From contig CADCMR010000003.1 of assembly GCA_902802585.1 (NCBI GenBank), positions 1 through 42,393 of the forward strand: DNA of 42,393 bases, read 5' to 3'. Source of the DNA: an uncultured bacterium (lineage in GTDB: Bacteria > Verrucomicrobiota > Lentisphaeria > Victivallales > UBA1829). Shown one piece after another: positions 25,434 to 34,783 of this stretch. A model generated the notes under the pieces. The model had not been told where the DNA came from. It saw only the letters and a program-made list of their open reading frames with translations, and ran no database searches. The stretch's first letter is position 1, and each line of letters starts with the position of its first letter. The position numbers were made by a program, and so were the translations under genes.

Positions 25434-27824
25434 TCATAACCGTTCCTCGGAATACTCTTCCCTGTCCCTTTTGTCCAGGAACAGCTGAACGATTTCACGT
25501 TTGAACGAGGGATCCCACAGGAACAGCGCACGCTCCAGGGCATGGGCAACCGTGCCGTCGTCGCCGATCGGCTCCTCCGGGAAATCCTCGTATTTCAGGG
25601 GCAGGGAAAGCATTTTTGCAATATAGTCGCCCCTCGCCCAGAACATCGTGCCCTGGGAGAACTCAATGACGGGAAACTCTTTTTTCAGGTCATACGGGAG
25701 TCCCGCGGATTTCAGAAGATTCTCCGTCAGTTCCAGATTGCTGCCCCATTTGTCCGGCGCGTCCTCCAGCATCTGGAAATCGGGAGGATACACCAGCGAA
25801 ACATCGCCGGAGAGCCACGACAGGATGGTTTTCACTGCGTGTCCGCTCCCCAGAAGGTGGTCATAGATGAAATCCGACCAGCCTGCGAGCGTGGAACTGC
25901 GCGGACTCTTCTTCGTGTGGATGTGGCAGACATAATCGTATGTTTTCAGGCGTTCCCCGAACGTGCAGATCAGCGGCGCGACATCGCGTCCGCGGTTCGT
26001 CGTTTTCACGACTTCGCAGTGTTTCAGGTTCGGGAGGCGTTCGAGGCAGGTCCTCCTGATGTCCTCCTCGATTCCGGGTTTTGCGACGGAAATGAAAAGG
26101 TCAAACTCCGACGGGATGTTTCCGAGGCGGGAGAGGATCTGGTTCAGCATATCGGCGTAGTACAGATGCAGATGGATGCCGATGCGCCCGGACGCGTTGA
26201 AACGAGCCGAGGCGTCCTCCGGGATGTCGGACAGCACGGCCGAGCGGATGCGCATCTTTTCCCTGACGCCGTTTTTTATCGCGTAATAAACCCGCCGGCA
26301 CTCCGCGATCTCCCGTTCATCATACCCGGACATCAGATAATCGGCAAGCGGATTCCGCGGCCATTGAATCAGCCTAGGGTTGTGCCTGACATAGAGCTGG
26401 GCGGGAAAAGCCGGCGACGGCTGGCGGCATTCCTGCCAGCCGGAATTCCAGTAGTGGTCAAGGGCGATTTCGCCGAACGATTTCAAATCGGGATACTTCT
26501 CAAAATACCACTCCAAATCGAAGAGTTTCAGTTCTTTCGCCTTCTTTTTCAGGGAAAAGTCGGACACGTCCGGCTCATCCAGCCCGAACAACGCCCTCGA
26601 CGTCGCGTTCAGGTACACATAGCCGAACCGGCTGTCCGGTTCCAGATATGTCCCCTCCGCCCATTCGTTCCACGCATTGATGAAGAGGAAACGGCGGTCC
26701 TCTTCGCAGCGGGACCTGGTGAAGCGGATCAGATACCGCAGCCATTTGGAGTATTCTTCGATGGAGAAGTTCGTCCAGGCACAGAATTCTTTCCGTCTGG
26801 CTGTGCAGTCCCAGCCCAGCATACAGCAGCGGTAGACCTGATGCTTGTAACGCTCCACGCAGCCCTCCCCTGCGAGCATATTCTTCACATACAGGCTGTA
26901 GTCCATGAAACTCGCGTTCGTCGCCGGATCCGAGTAGACGCATACATAATCCGTGCAGTACGCCGGGGGGAACTCGATCTCCGCGTCCGCGCCGTCCACA
27001 AACGCCGTCCTGCCGTCGTGCGTGCAGCCGCGCATCACGCCGATGTAGAGTCCGGGGAAACCATTGTCCTTCGCCCACTGTTTCCAGATGGCGAACGTTT
27101 TCGAGGGGTTCGGCAACCCGGACGGTCTGTATACCAGCACGAATGGCTTGCCGTCGACGCGAATGTAGCGCGGGTCCTCGATATATTTTTTCAGGTCGAC
27201 GATGAACTGGGCATCGTCGTCATTGTGCGACTGGGCGATCAGGATGTCACGGTCTTTTCCGTCCCAGGCGCGGGTCCAGTTCTCGTTTGCCCAGCACAGG
27301 CAGAAATTCAGGTCGATCTCCGGATGCGCGAGCAGCAGGTCGACCGGTTTTTCCATCAGGCGTTTTCCGGAAAACCAGTAATGGTAAAAACAGAAACCGT
27401 AGATGCCGTGCCGCTTCGCCATTTCCGCCTGTTTCGCCATCACGCGCCAGTCGGACAGGTCGTAATAGCCGATATCCCCGTGCGGCTCCCTCGGCTGGTA
27501 ATGGCCGGGCACAAAAGGCCGCGCCTTCCGGGTGTTCGTCCACTCCGTGAATCCCTTCCCCCACCAGGCGTCATTCTCCGGGAACGTATGGTACTGCGGC
27601 AGATAAAACGCCAGCGCCTTGATGTCGGTCTGCTTTCCGGCAAACGACCGGTCCACCTCATAATGCGCGTCGAAAACAGCCGAAAAGGATACGGGACGCG
27701 CGACCTGGGAAAGCGCGGCGACCGTTTTTCGGACAAACGGCGTCAGCCCCTCGTGAAACAGGCAATGCAACGCCTTGCGCGCCTTGCGCATAAAAAGCTG
27801 GGAGTAGTAGTGGTATGAGATCAT
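25434..27824 (-). CDS. WbsX-type (GH99-like) and RgpF-type polysaccharide biosynthesis protein
   Basis: The 796-residue protein fuses two modules. Residues 65-420 are the WbsX family with a GH99-like fold (KALAFYLPQYHTFPENDAWW, CLCWANENWTRAWDG, YVCVYSDPATN, INAWNEWAEGTYLEPD). Residues 540-790 resemble RgpF rhamnan synthesis proteins (IHLHLYYADMLNQILSRL, TTNRGRDVAPLI, CHIHTKKSP). Such proteins occur in O-antigen and rhamnan loci. It is probably a cytoplasmic glycosyltransferase for surface polysaccharide. It lies between a methyltransferase and a GT2 gene. Confidence 0.88.
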   Translation of the reverse strand: MISYHYYSQLFMRKARKALHCLFHEGLTPFVRKTVAALSQVARPVSFSAVFDAHYEVDRSFAGKQTDIKALAFYLPQYHTFPENDAWWGKGFTEWTNTRKARPFVPGHYQPREPHGDIGYYDLSDWRVMAKQAEMAKRHGIYGFCFYHYWFSGKRLMEKPVDLLLAHPEIDLNFCLCWANENWTRAWDGKDRDILIAQSHNDDDAQFIVDLKKYIEDPRYIRVDGKPFVLVYRPSGLPNPSKTFAIWKQWAKDNGFPGLYIGVMRGCTHDGRTAFVDGADAEIEFPPAYCTDYVCVYSDPATNASFMDYSLYVKNMLAGEGCVERYKHQVYRCCMLGWDCTARRKEFCAWTNFSIEEYSKWLRYLIRFTRSRCEEDRRFLFINAWNEWAEGTYLEPDSRFGYVYLNATSRALFGLDEPDVSDFSLKKKAKELKLFDLEWYFEKYPDLKSFGEIALDHYWNSGWQECRQPSPAFPAQLYVRHNPRLIQWPRNPLADYLMSGYDEREIAECRRVYYAIKNGVREKMRIRSAVLSDIPEDASARFNASGRIGIHLHLYYADMLNQILSRLGNIPSEFDLFISVAKPGIEEDIRRTCLERLPNLKHCEVVKTTNRGRDVAPLICTFGERLKTYDYVCHIHTKKSPRSSTLAGWSDFIYDHLLGSGHAVKTILSWLSGDVSLVYPPDFQMLEDAPDKWGSNLELTENLLKSAGLPYDLKKEFPVIEFSQGTMFWARGDYIAKMLSLPLKYEDFPEEPIGDDGTVAHALERALFLWDPSFKREIVQLFLDKRDREEYSEERL

Positions 27825-27929
27825 TTCACCTGTTCCGCCTGTTGGGTTCCGTTTCGCATTTATTTGTTCTCCATGGAATTAGACGGAAAACGGTTCATTT
27901 TTCTTAGCGAGCAAACCTGTCATATCCGG

Positions 27930-29246
27930 TCATTTCCCCCAAAAACGAATGGAACTCAGGATTTTTCTGCGTCCGCTTCCTCTCGGAAATAACCGCTCGA
28001 AAAGCAGGGACAGTTGATAGAATGAGCTGGATTTCAACCGGGCGATCTCATTGTCGCGTTCGCTGACCCTGCGCGCTATGACCTCGGACGTAACAATCGC
28101 CTCCAGGATAAAACCCGCTTCCAGCCGACATTTCCTTCCGGCGAAATCCGGAGGCAGTTCAAAGATCAGCTGTGGATCATCCGTGTAGGGAATCACGACC
28201 GGTGATACCGCCTGACCGCTTGATTCAAGTTCAACGATCGCGTTGACGGCGTTGATGCGGTCCGACTTCAGCAGATCCGCTGCCGGCTTATCCTCGCAGA
28301 TGACTTGCATTTTTTTCAGCCTGCACTGATATCCCAGACACCCGACATCTATTCTGATGCCGGAGTACTTTCCGCAGGTGAAATCCAGCTCAAGATCAAT
28401 ACGGGCGCCGGATGGTTCTTTGAGACTCATGGAGGTTGCGACCGACCGCCATTCTCCCGCCTGATCTGCGATGAAGACCTCCAGCGGGTCCAGCATATGC
28501 AGCACCGCCTGACGCAACGCGGTTCCTGGCGTGAATTCCACGATGCTGTTGAACACGTCCGGGAGTTCCTGATTTCCCGCGACGGCAAGAAGATAGTGCG
28601 GTTTCGGAAGCTCCGTCAGGCGGGTCTGGTTCAATCCGTCATAGATTGCCATGTTCCCCGTGACGGCGTCGTTCCAAACCGCGCAGCAGCCGAACAGGAA
28701 ACGCTGCCCGGCGAATCTGACATGGCGGAAATAACGGTTCAGGAGGGCCTTGAACTCCGATGCGTACAGCTCATGAATGTGATAAGGATTGTCAAACCCG
28801 CGTTCGTCCGAATAATACCGCTTGTCCGGGGAAGATATGAAAAGGATCCCGTCGTCTTTCAGGACGCGCCTGATCTCTTCCATCATGCGGACCTGCAATT
28901 CGGCGCTGACATGTTCAATCGTCTCGAACGAAACAACGACATCCACGGAACGGTCCTCCAGCGGAATGCTGTCCACGCTGCCCTGCAAATACTTCAGATT
29001 GCTTCGGACATATTGCACCCTGGAATAATCGACGGCATCCTGGTTGATCTCGACGCCGTATGCCGTCCGTGCCTCCGAAGACAACAGAAACGTCCCATAC
29101 CCGGAGCCGGACGCGATATCCAGGACGGTCTTGTCTTTTATCAGGGGCAAAGCCGCGTTGTAGCGCTGGTAATGCTCCGTTATGGTCGCGGGATCGTTCA
29201 TCATCCCCGGGATAAAACGTTCACCGGTCACAGGTAAAGCATTCAT
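27930..29246 (-). CDS. SAM-dependent methyltransferase of the polysaccharide cluster
   Basis: Residues 30-200 form a class I methyltransferase: VLDIASGSGYG (SAM site, about 41-51), YGVEINQDAVDY, VVVSFETIEHV. The C-terminal half (residues 230-400) is a beta-rich region I do not recognise. The gene starts 12 bases after the wzt stop. In Wzm/Wzt systems a terminal methyl or phosphate often stops chain growth and is recognised by the Wzt C-terminal domain, so a chain-ending role is attractive but unproven. Confidence 0.8.
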   Translation of the reverse strand: MNALPVTGERFIPGMMNDPATITEHYQRYNAALPLIKDKTVLDIASGSGYGTFLLSSEARTAYGVEINQDAVDYSRVQYVRSNLKYLQGSVDSIPLEDRSVDVVVSFETIEHVSAELQVRMMEEIRRVLKDDGILFISSPDKRYYSDERGFDNPYHIHELYASEFKALLNRYFRHVRFAGQRFLFGCCAVWNDAVTGNMAIYDGLNQTRLTELPKPHYLLAVAGNQELPDVFNSIVEFTPGTALRQAVLHMLDPLEVFIADQAGEWRSVATSMSLKEPSGARIDLELDFTCGKYSGIRIDVGCLGYQCRLKKMQVICEDKPAADLLKSDRINAVNAIVELESSGQAVSPVVIPYTDDPQLIFELPPDFAGRKCRLEAGFILEAIVTSEVIARRVSERDNEIARLKSSSFYQLSLLFERLFPRGSGRRKILSSIRFWGK

Positions 29247-29258
29247 GCAAACCTCGCT

Positions 29259-30584
29259 TCATTGAATCCGCAGGTCAATTTTTCTCATGACCGCGCCGTA
29301 TAGTGAAAAAGTATAGGAAGAATGGGAAACGAAGATCACCGCATCATGAACCCACTGCGCCTGGACATGGTTGTCCTGCGTCCCGTCGGCGACGGCACAA
29401 TCAATGCTGTAGTTTCCCGGACAAAGCGTCGGCATGTAGAATTCGAACTCCGCCACGAGCCGTTGTCCCGCGCGCGCCGAAACAGGAGCGCCCTGCGAAG
29501 TGATAAACGTATTGTCCCCAAGGATCCACTGTCCGAGATGATCCTTCACCGTAAACCCGACAATCGGCTTGTTCATGTCGGTCTGAACCAGCACGGTGAT
29601 CGTGAGCCTGACTATTTCCCCGCCGACGATCCAGGACAGCGGCCTGCCATCCGAATCGGAGAAAAAGACGCTTTCGATCTCCGCTCCGCCGGCGCCGAAA
29701 CAGGACTGTTTGGAGAACTTGAACACCTCCATGTCGTTCCGGTATCTGGAACCGTTGATCAAGGTCCTGCGCACATCGTAATACTCGCCTTCCCGGCGTT
29801 CCGGCCTGGCTGGCTGTTCCTGCCGGCCGCCCTCGACGACCTGGTTCTCCGCATAAAGATCCTTCAAATACTGCTCGGATACCTCCTTGGGGGAACCGAT
29901 CATCTTCACCTGACCGCTTTCCAGCAGGACCGCCCGGTCGCAGAGGTTGACAACCGCGCCGGTGTCGTGGCTCACGAACAGGATCGTATGCTCCTCCTTG
30001 AACGTGCGGATGAACCTCATGCATTTCTGCTGGAAGACGGCGTCGCCGACCGCCAGCGCCTCGTCCACGATCAGGATGTCCGGATCCACAAACGCGTTCA
30101 CGGCGAATGCCAGGCGGACCATCATGCCGGAGGAATACATCTTGACCGGGCGGTCGATGAACTCGCCGATGTCCGCGAACGCGACGATGTCGTCGTATTT
30201 CGCGTCGGTCTCGGCTTTCGTGAGCCCCAGGATCGCGGCGTTCATGTACACGTTTTCCCTGCCGGTGAACTCGGGATTGAATCCGCTCCCCAGCTCAAGC
30301 AACGCCGCGATCCGTCCATGCCGCTCCACGGTCCCCGCCGTCGGCTGAAGCGTGCCTGTCACGATCTGCAGGAGCGTCGACTTTCCGGCGCCGTTCCGGC
30401 CGATGATGCCGACGCATTCGCCTTTCTTCACCTCGAAATCAATGTCATGCAGCGCCCGGAATTCGCGGTAGTACGTCTTCCACCGCCCGAACAGCATCTG
30501 CTGCAGGCGGTGCCGCGGCTTGTCGTAGATCTCGAACCGTTTCGAGATGTGCCGGATGCGCAGGACCACGTCGTCAGAGGACAT
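29259..30584 (-). CDS. wzt: ABC transporter ATP-binding protein Wzt (O-antigen type)
   Basis: This 441-residue protein has an N-terminal ATPase (Walker A GRNGAGKST at 62-70; YSSGMMVRLAFAVN signature; VDEALAVGDAVFQ Walker B) and, from about residue 280, a C-terminal Wzt-type carbohydrate-binding domain (FTVKDHLGQWILG, MPTLCPGNYSIDCAVADG). It powers export of a completed polysaccharide across the inner membrane. The start at 30584 follows AAAGGA and overlaps wzm by 11 bases. The open frame continues upstream to 30719, but that part lies within wzm and is not credible protein. Confidence 0.93.
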   Translation of the reverse strand: MSSDDVVLRIRHISKRFEIYDKPRHRLQQMLFGRWKTYYREFRALHDIDFEVKKGECVGIIGRNGAGKSTLLQIVTGTLQPTAGTVERHGRIAALLELGSGFNPEFTGRENVYMNAAILGLTKAETDAKYDDIVAFADIGEFIDRPVKMYSSGMMVRLAFAVNAFVDPDILIVDEALAVGDAVFQQKCMRFIRTFKEEHTILFVSHDTGAVVNLCDRAVLLESGQVKMIGSPKEVSEQYLKDLYAENQVVEGGRQEQPARPERREGEYYDVRRTLINGSRYRNDMEVFKFSKQSCFGAGGAEIESVFFSDSDGRPLSWIVGGEIVRLTITVLVQTDMNKPIVGFTVKDHLGQWILGDNTFITSQGAPVSARAGQRLVAEFEFYMPTLCPGNYSIDCAVADGTQDNHVQAQWVHDAVIFVSHSSYTFSLYGAVMRKIDLRIQ

Positions 30585-31404
30585 CGGCGAATCCTTTCTT
30601 CGTCTTCTGGAACCAGAGGAACCCCAGTTGAAGCACCAGCAGCGAAACCAGGAACGCCGCGCCGAGGAACCGCCAGTCCGGCAGTTCGCCGTACAAAAAG
30701 ACTTTCCGCGCTTCCTCAATCAGGAGCGTCAGCGGATTCAGCCGGATCGGCCAGCGGAAGCGTTCCGGGATTGCCGCGACCGGATAGAAGATCGGCGTCA
30801 GGAAAAACAGAATCTGGAGCACAACCCCCACCATATAAGGCGTATCCCGGACATATACGCTGAGCGAGGATACGAAATAGGAAACGCCCAGTGTGAACAG
30901 GAAGAGAGGAAACAGGATCAGCGGCAGAAGCAGCATCGTGAAGCTGAGTTTGCCGAAAACGAACACCGCGCCGAGGAACAGCAGGACAAACCAGACCATA
31001 CCCACGGCGAACGTCGCCAGCGTCTGCGACAACGGCAGGATTTCAAGCGGGAAGATCACCTTCTTCACCAGATTCGTATTCGCCACCACGACGCCGCAGT
31101 TCATGTTCACAGCCTCGGAGAAGATGTTGAACAGGGCGAGCCCGCAGAACATGATGATCGCGAACGCGCCGCGTCCGCCGCCCGTATCGACGCCCCAGCG
31201 AGCCTGAAACACCACACTGAACACAAACGTATAGACGCAGAGCATCATCATAGGGTGGACGAAACTCCAGAACAGCCCCAGGATTGACCCGCGGTACCGC
31301 GCCGACACGTTTCGCTTCACGAACTGCCACAGCAGGGACCTGTGGGCGGCGGCGACCATCGGCAGCTGCCGGAAATCCAGGACATAACGCAGGGTGTTCA
31401 GCAT
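30574..31404 (-). CDS. wzm: ABC transporter permease Wzm (polysaccharide export)
   Basis: This 276-residue membrane protein has six hydrophobic segments and the ABC-2 family N-terminus (VKRNVSARYRGSILGLFWSFVHP). SFVHPMM and NPLTLLIEEARKVFLYG are typical of polysaccharide exporters. It pairs with wzt, whose start it overlaps. GGAG precedes the ATG at 31404, which is better than the upstream in-frame ATG at 31476. Confidence 0.93.
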   Translation of the reverse strand: MLNTLRYVLDFRQLPMVAAAHRSLLWQFVKRNVSARYRGSILGLFWSFVHPMMMLCVYTFVFSVVFQARWGVDTGGGRGAFAIIMFCGLALFNIFSEAVNMNCGVVVANTNLVKKVIFPLEILPLSQTLATFAVGMVWFVLLFLGAVFVFGKLSFTMLLLPLILFPLFLFTLGVSYFVSSLSVYVRDTPYMVGVVLQILFFLTPIFYPVAAIPERFRWPIRLNPLTLLIEEARKVFLYGELPDWRFLGAAFLVSLLVLQLGFLWFQKTKKGFADVL

Positions 31405-31482
31405 CGTTTCTCCATCGTGCTTGTTCGTGGGGTGCGGGGACGGCACATCCTTATGTCTAAAAGAGAAATGCGCCATCCTAAT

Positions 31483-31511
31483 AATCTACCATGCGTTCCC
31501 CCTTTTTTCAA
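31483..31511 (-). promoter_or_regulatory. Promoter of the polysaccharide operon
   Basis: On the minus strand TTGAAA (31506-31511), 17 bases, TAGATT (31483-31488), about 80 bases ahead of wzm. Confidence 0.55.
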
Positions 31512-31526
31512 GGGTATCTCAAAAAA

Positions 31527-31671
31527 TTCGACCGGATGGATTTTCAGCGTATAGGCAAAGGGGCAATGCAGGAAGATTCGAGCGTGGCTGCCTGAAAGAA
31601 ACCATCGAAAACCTTACCGGCTGGACTTTGTTCAGACGCGAAAAGCCGCCGAAACCAATTTTTAGAGGCGC
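31527..31671. repeat. Dispersed intergenic repeat, copy 2
   Basis: It matches 22032-22183 in the blocks CGGATGGATTTTCAGC, GGAAG and TGGCTGCCTGAA, and GCGAAAAGCCGCCG. It lies just past the mscM-like stop and before wzm. Inverted segments within it can form hairpins. Confidence 0.75.
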
Positions 31672-31683
31672 CCTCAGGAATAT

Positions 31684-33015
31684 TCAGAATGAAGTTCCGT
31701 TTTTTTCGCCGTCCGAACCGCCGCTCCGACCGGCTGGATCAGGCGAGATGAAGGTATCCTGCGGGAACACGCCGCCGATTTTCCTGCCGCCGCCCGGCAG
31801 CTGGTAGATGTCGCTGCATTCCTGGAACACCCTCAGCCCGAAGACCGGCAGAATCGCCAGCAGATGGTCGAAGATGTCCGACTGGATCCGTTCGTATTCG
31901 ATCCAGTCTGTCGTGTTCGTAAAACAGTAGATCTCAATCGGCAGCCCGGTGGAGTCCGGCTGGAGCTGCCGCACAAGCATGGTCATATTCTGGTTGATCG
32001 ACTTCATGGAGCGCAGGTATTTGACGATGTAGATGCGGAACGTCCCGATGTTGGTGATGCGGCGGCTGTTGATCGGTTTCGCGCCCTTTTCCGCCAGCGC
32101 ATGGTTCCACTCCTCGATCTCCCGGCGTTTCTCGTTCAGGTAGTCGTCCAGCAGCACGAATTCGTCCAGGCGCGCGATTTCGTTGTCATCGAGGAACCGG
32201 ACGCTCCGCATGTCGATGCGCAGCGATCGCTTGATGCGGCGGCCGCCCGCCTCGGTTATGCCGCGCCAGTTGATGAACGTCTCGACGGTGAGTTTGCGCG
32301 TTGGCACGGTCACAATGGTCATGTCCCAGTTCTGCACCTTCACCGTATGCAGGGCGATGTCGATGATAATGCCGTCCACGTTTTCCGACGGCAGCTCGAT
32401 CCAGTCGCCGAGCCGGATCATGTGGTTCGTGCTGAGCTGGATCCCGGAGACCAGCGCCAGGATCGTGTCCTGGAAGATCAGGATCAGCACCGCCAGCACC
32501 GCGCCAAGCCCGGACAGCAGCATCACCGGACTTTTGTTCATCAGGATGGACGCGATCATGACGATCGTCACCAGCACGGCGAACAGCTGGATCAGCTGGA
32601 TGCCGCCTTTGATGGAATGGTCGTGCGTGCTTGAATGCTTGCGGTACCAGATGTCCAGGATATTCAGGAGGCTGATTGCCGCGGACACCGCGCAGATGAG
32701 CGTGAGCGCCATGCAGATCTTGCGGGTGAACACCAGGTTTTCCTGATTGACGTTCACCGCCTCCAGGATCAGGTACACCACCACGATCGGCACGATGAAC
32801 GCCAGGCGCGAGGCGGTCGTGTACAGTTGCTTTTTGTACTCGCCGTTTTGAGTCGGGAGTTTCCTGAATACGAGTTGCAGCCCGTACAGGAAGATCTGGC
32901 GTATGGCGAGATTGACCAGAATAATGCAGAGCAGCCCTCCCGCAAGGCACAGGTTGGTCAGAACGGGATGGACCAGCATGGAGTCTTTGATGAATACGGT
33001 CAGTTCGGAAAACAT
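31684..33015 (-). CDS. YbdG/MscM-type mechanosensitive channel
   Basis: The 443-residue protein has several N-terminal transmembrane segments and an MscS-type pore and beta domain (LIFQDTILALVSGIQLSTN, RLGDWIELPSENVDGIIIDI, VTVPTRKLTVETFINW). The longer C-terminal domain matches YbdG-like miniconductance channels (RRITNIGTFRIYIVKYL, FDHLLAILPVFGLRVFQE). It releases solutes on osmotic downshock. GGAGG lies 11 bases before the ATG at 33015; the in-frame ATG at 33045 would place that site inside the gene. A terminator was not seen. Confidence 0.88.
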   Translation of the reverse strand: MFSELTVFIKDSMLVHPVLTNLCLAGGLLCIILVNLAIRQIFLYGLQLVFRKLPTQNGEYKKQLYTTASRLAFIVPIVVVYLILEAVNVNQENLVFTRKICMALTLICAVSAAISLLNILDIWYRKHSSTHDHSIKGGIQLIQLFAVLVTIVMIASILMNKSPVMLLSGLGAVLAVLILIFQDTILALVSGIQLSTNHMIRLGDWIELPSENVDGIIIDIALHTVKVQNWDMTIVTVPTRKLTVETFINWRGITEAGGRRIKRSLRIDMRSVRFLDDNEIARLDEFVLLDDYLNEKRREIEEWNHALAEKGAKPINSRRITNIGTFRIYIVKYLRSMKSINQNMTMLVRQLQPDSTGLPIEIYCFTNTTDWIEYERIQSDIFDHLLAILPVFGLRVFQECSDIYQLPGGGRKIGGVFPQDTFISPDPAGRSGGSDGEKNGTSF

Positions 33016-33145
33016 AGGCTCGGAATCCTCCTGCGAGGGCGGCATCCATGTCCGGAAAAACAGGATGCCTCCCGGATGTTCTGTTCAACGGTACCGGACG
33101 CGGCGGGTGGCGGGGATGGCGTCGCCGCGGCTCCGGCGTATGTGT

Positions 33146-33173
33146 AATATATCATCAGCCCGCGCGTTTTCAA
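33146..33173 (-). promoter_or_regulatory. Promoter of the mscM-like gene
   Basis: On the minus strand TTGAAA (33168-33173), 16 bases, TATATT (33146-33151), with TGA just before the -10. The leader is about 130 bases. Confidence 0.7.
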
Positions 33174-33195
33174 GCGGCTTTTCGGATTCGGACGG

Positions 33196-33987
33196 TTATC
33201 CCGCCTGGCGGATGCGGTCGAGATACGCGCCAAACGTCTCGAATGTCCCGGCGCGACCGAGACCCGCAATGAGGCGGCGCAGGCGGTTGCACTGGGATTC
33301 GCCGGCGTGGCGGACGATATAGCGGGGAATCTTCCATTGGGCTTCCGCGGCGCATTCGTGGTATTCCCACGGATGCGAATACATGTTGAAGAACCCGGTG
33401 GCGAACATGGCGGCCTTCGCCAACGGGAGATAGACCGGAAGCGGGAGGTTTTTGAAGGAAAGCCAGAACAGCGGGAAGCGGACGACGGGCAGCGCGGACA
33501 CGGGCATCTGCCACAGGCCGCACACCTCGCGGAAGGGCTTCAGCGGCGCGGTGAAATTGCTGTAGCGGCCCGGCAGCCAGACGGGGTTCAGGGAGGATTC
33601 GTATTCGTAACCGGCGTCCAGGATGTCCTGCTTGCCGACCTTCGCGAGGCGCGCCATGCGGAATCCGCGGACCGATTCGCCGACGAGCTCCTCCAGGACC
33701 TCGCGGGAACGCTTCAGGTCGGCAGGCTCGAACGTGGTATGGGAGTAGCCGTGGGAGGCGATCTCATGACCGGACGACTTCATTTCGCGTACGAGACCGG
33801 GGAACTCCAGGGCGAACGACGCCGTCACGAAAAACGTGACGCGTGCTCCGGCTTCGTTCACGATCCGCAGGATGCGGCGCGTTCCCTCGCCCGCGATGGA
33901 GAACATGTCGTCACGGGAAATCTCGACGCCGAACTCGGTCGGCAGGTCGAATTCCTCGATGTCAAACGAGAGCAGGATGCTTTTCAT
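33196..33987 (-). CDS. Polysaccharide deacetylase
   Basis: This 263-residue protein has the NodB homology domain of carbohydrate esterase family 4: SFDIEEFD (residues 7-14), VTFFVTASFALEFP and the metal motif HEIASHGYSH near residue 83. The variant belongs to the group found beside glycosyltransferases in cell-envelope loci. It starts three bases after the GT2 gene and is probably translated with it. N-deacetylation of a glycan is the expected activity; the substrate is unknown. Confidence 0.85.
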   Translation of the reverse strand: MKSILLSFDIEEFDLPTEFGVEISRDDMFSIAGEGTRRILRIVNEAGARVTFFVTASFALEFPGLVREMKSSGHEIASHGYSHTTFEPADLKRSREVLEELVGESVRGFRMARLAKVGKQDILDAGYEYESSLNPVWLPGRYSNFTAPLKPFREVCGLWQMPVSALPVVRFPLFWLSFKNLPLPVYLPLAKAAMFATGFFNMYSHPWEYHECAAEAQWKIPRYIVRHAGESQCNRLRRLIAGLGRAGTFETFGAYLDRIRQAG

Positions 33988-33990
33988 CGT

Positions 33991-34740
33991 TCAGTCCTGC
34001 GCCGGGCGGCGCCGTTTCCCGCGGAGCCAGTGCGCGGGCATGATGCGGAGGAAATGCCCGAGCTCGCGGGAGAGGACGCGCCAGCCCATTTTCGAGAAGG
34101 AGAGACCGGGACGCAGCGTGAGGGGGATGGTGTCGATGCGGAGCCCGCGGTCCCAGGCAAGCAGGATGAATTCGGTGTCGAACAGGAACGTGTCGACCGT
34201 GGTGTCCAGGAACGCCTGTTTCCCGGCGGCGCGGAACCCCTTCATCCCCGCCTGCGTGTCGAGGTAGCGTTCCGGCATCCCGAGCAGAAACCTGTTCAGA
34301 CGGCGCACCCCCCTGGAAATGAGCTTGCGGAACGGGTGCAGCGCCTTGCCGTAGTCGGCTCCGCGGACGCCCATCACGACGTCCGCGCCGGAATTCAGGC
34401 GGTCGAACGCCTCGGCGGCGCACTGCCAGCCGAATGGGAAATCGCCGTCGGTGTAGATTTGGAAATCGCCGTCCGCCCTCTGTACGGCACTGCGCAGGCA
34501 ATATCCCTTTCCGTGGTTGACGTCGCTGGAGGAGAAAATGAACTCGTCGGCGGCGGCGCGGATGGCGTCCAGCGCCTCGTCCGGGTAGCAGGACTTCGGC
34601 GAGCCGTCGTTGGCGAGGATCACGCGAAGAGACGAGCCGCGCCTGTTCAGCTCCTGCCTGAGCGCGGTGACGGATTCAAGCAGATGGTTCAGCCATCCCT
34701 CATGGGGTTTGTAGAAGGGGAGGATCAGGTCGGTTTTCAT
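33991..34740 (-). CDS. Family 2 glycosyltransferase (dolichyl-phosphate mannosyltransferase-like)
   Basis: This 249-residue GT-A enzyme begins LILPFYKPHEGWLNHLLES, with the motifs ANDGSPKS, GKGYCLRSAV and TDGDFPFG. TQAGMKGFRAAGKQAF is typical of DPM1-like or undecaprenyl-phosphate sugar transferases. It sits between ruvB and the deacetylase and presumably makes a lipid-linked sugar or builds an envelope glycan. No good ribosome-binding site is seen before the ATG. Confidence 0.85.
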   Translation of the reverse strand: MKTDLILPFYKPHEGWLNHLLESVTALRQELNRRGSSLRVILANDGSPKSCYPDEALDAIRAAADEFIFSSSDVNHGKGYCLRSAVQRADGDFQIYTDGDFPFGWQCAAEAFDRLNSGADVVMGVRGADYGKALHPFRKLISRGVRRLNRFLLGMPERYLDTQAGMKGFRAAGKQAFLDTTVDTFLFDTEFILLAWDRGLRIDTIPLTLRPGLSFSKMGWRVLSRELGHFLRIMPAHWLRGKRRRPAQD

Positions 34741-34783
34741 AGATTGCGCGGGGGGCGGCGCGGGATTCTTTAAGGAGTTGAGG

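Noticed and set aside
33051..33075. GGAAAAACAGGATGCC, also near 24384, as a second repeat family
   Set aside because: Only about 16 bases match and the surroundings differ; likely chance.
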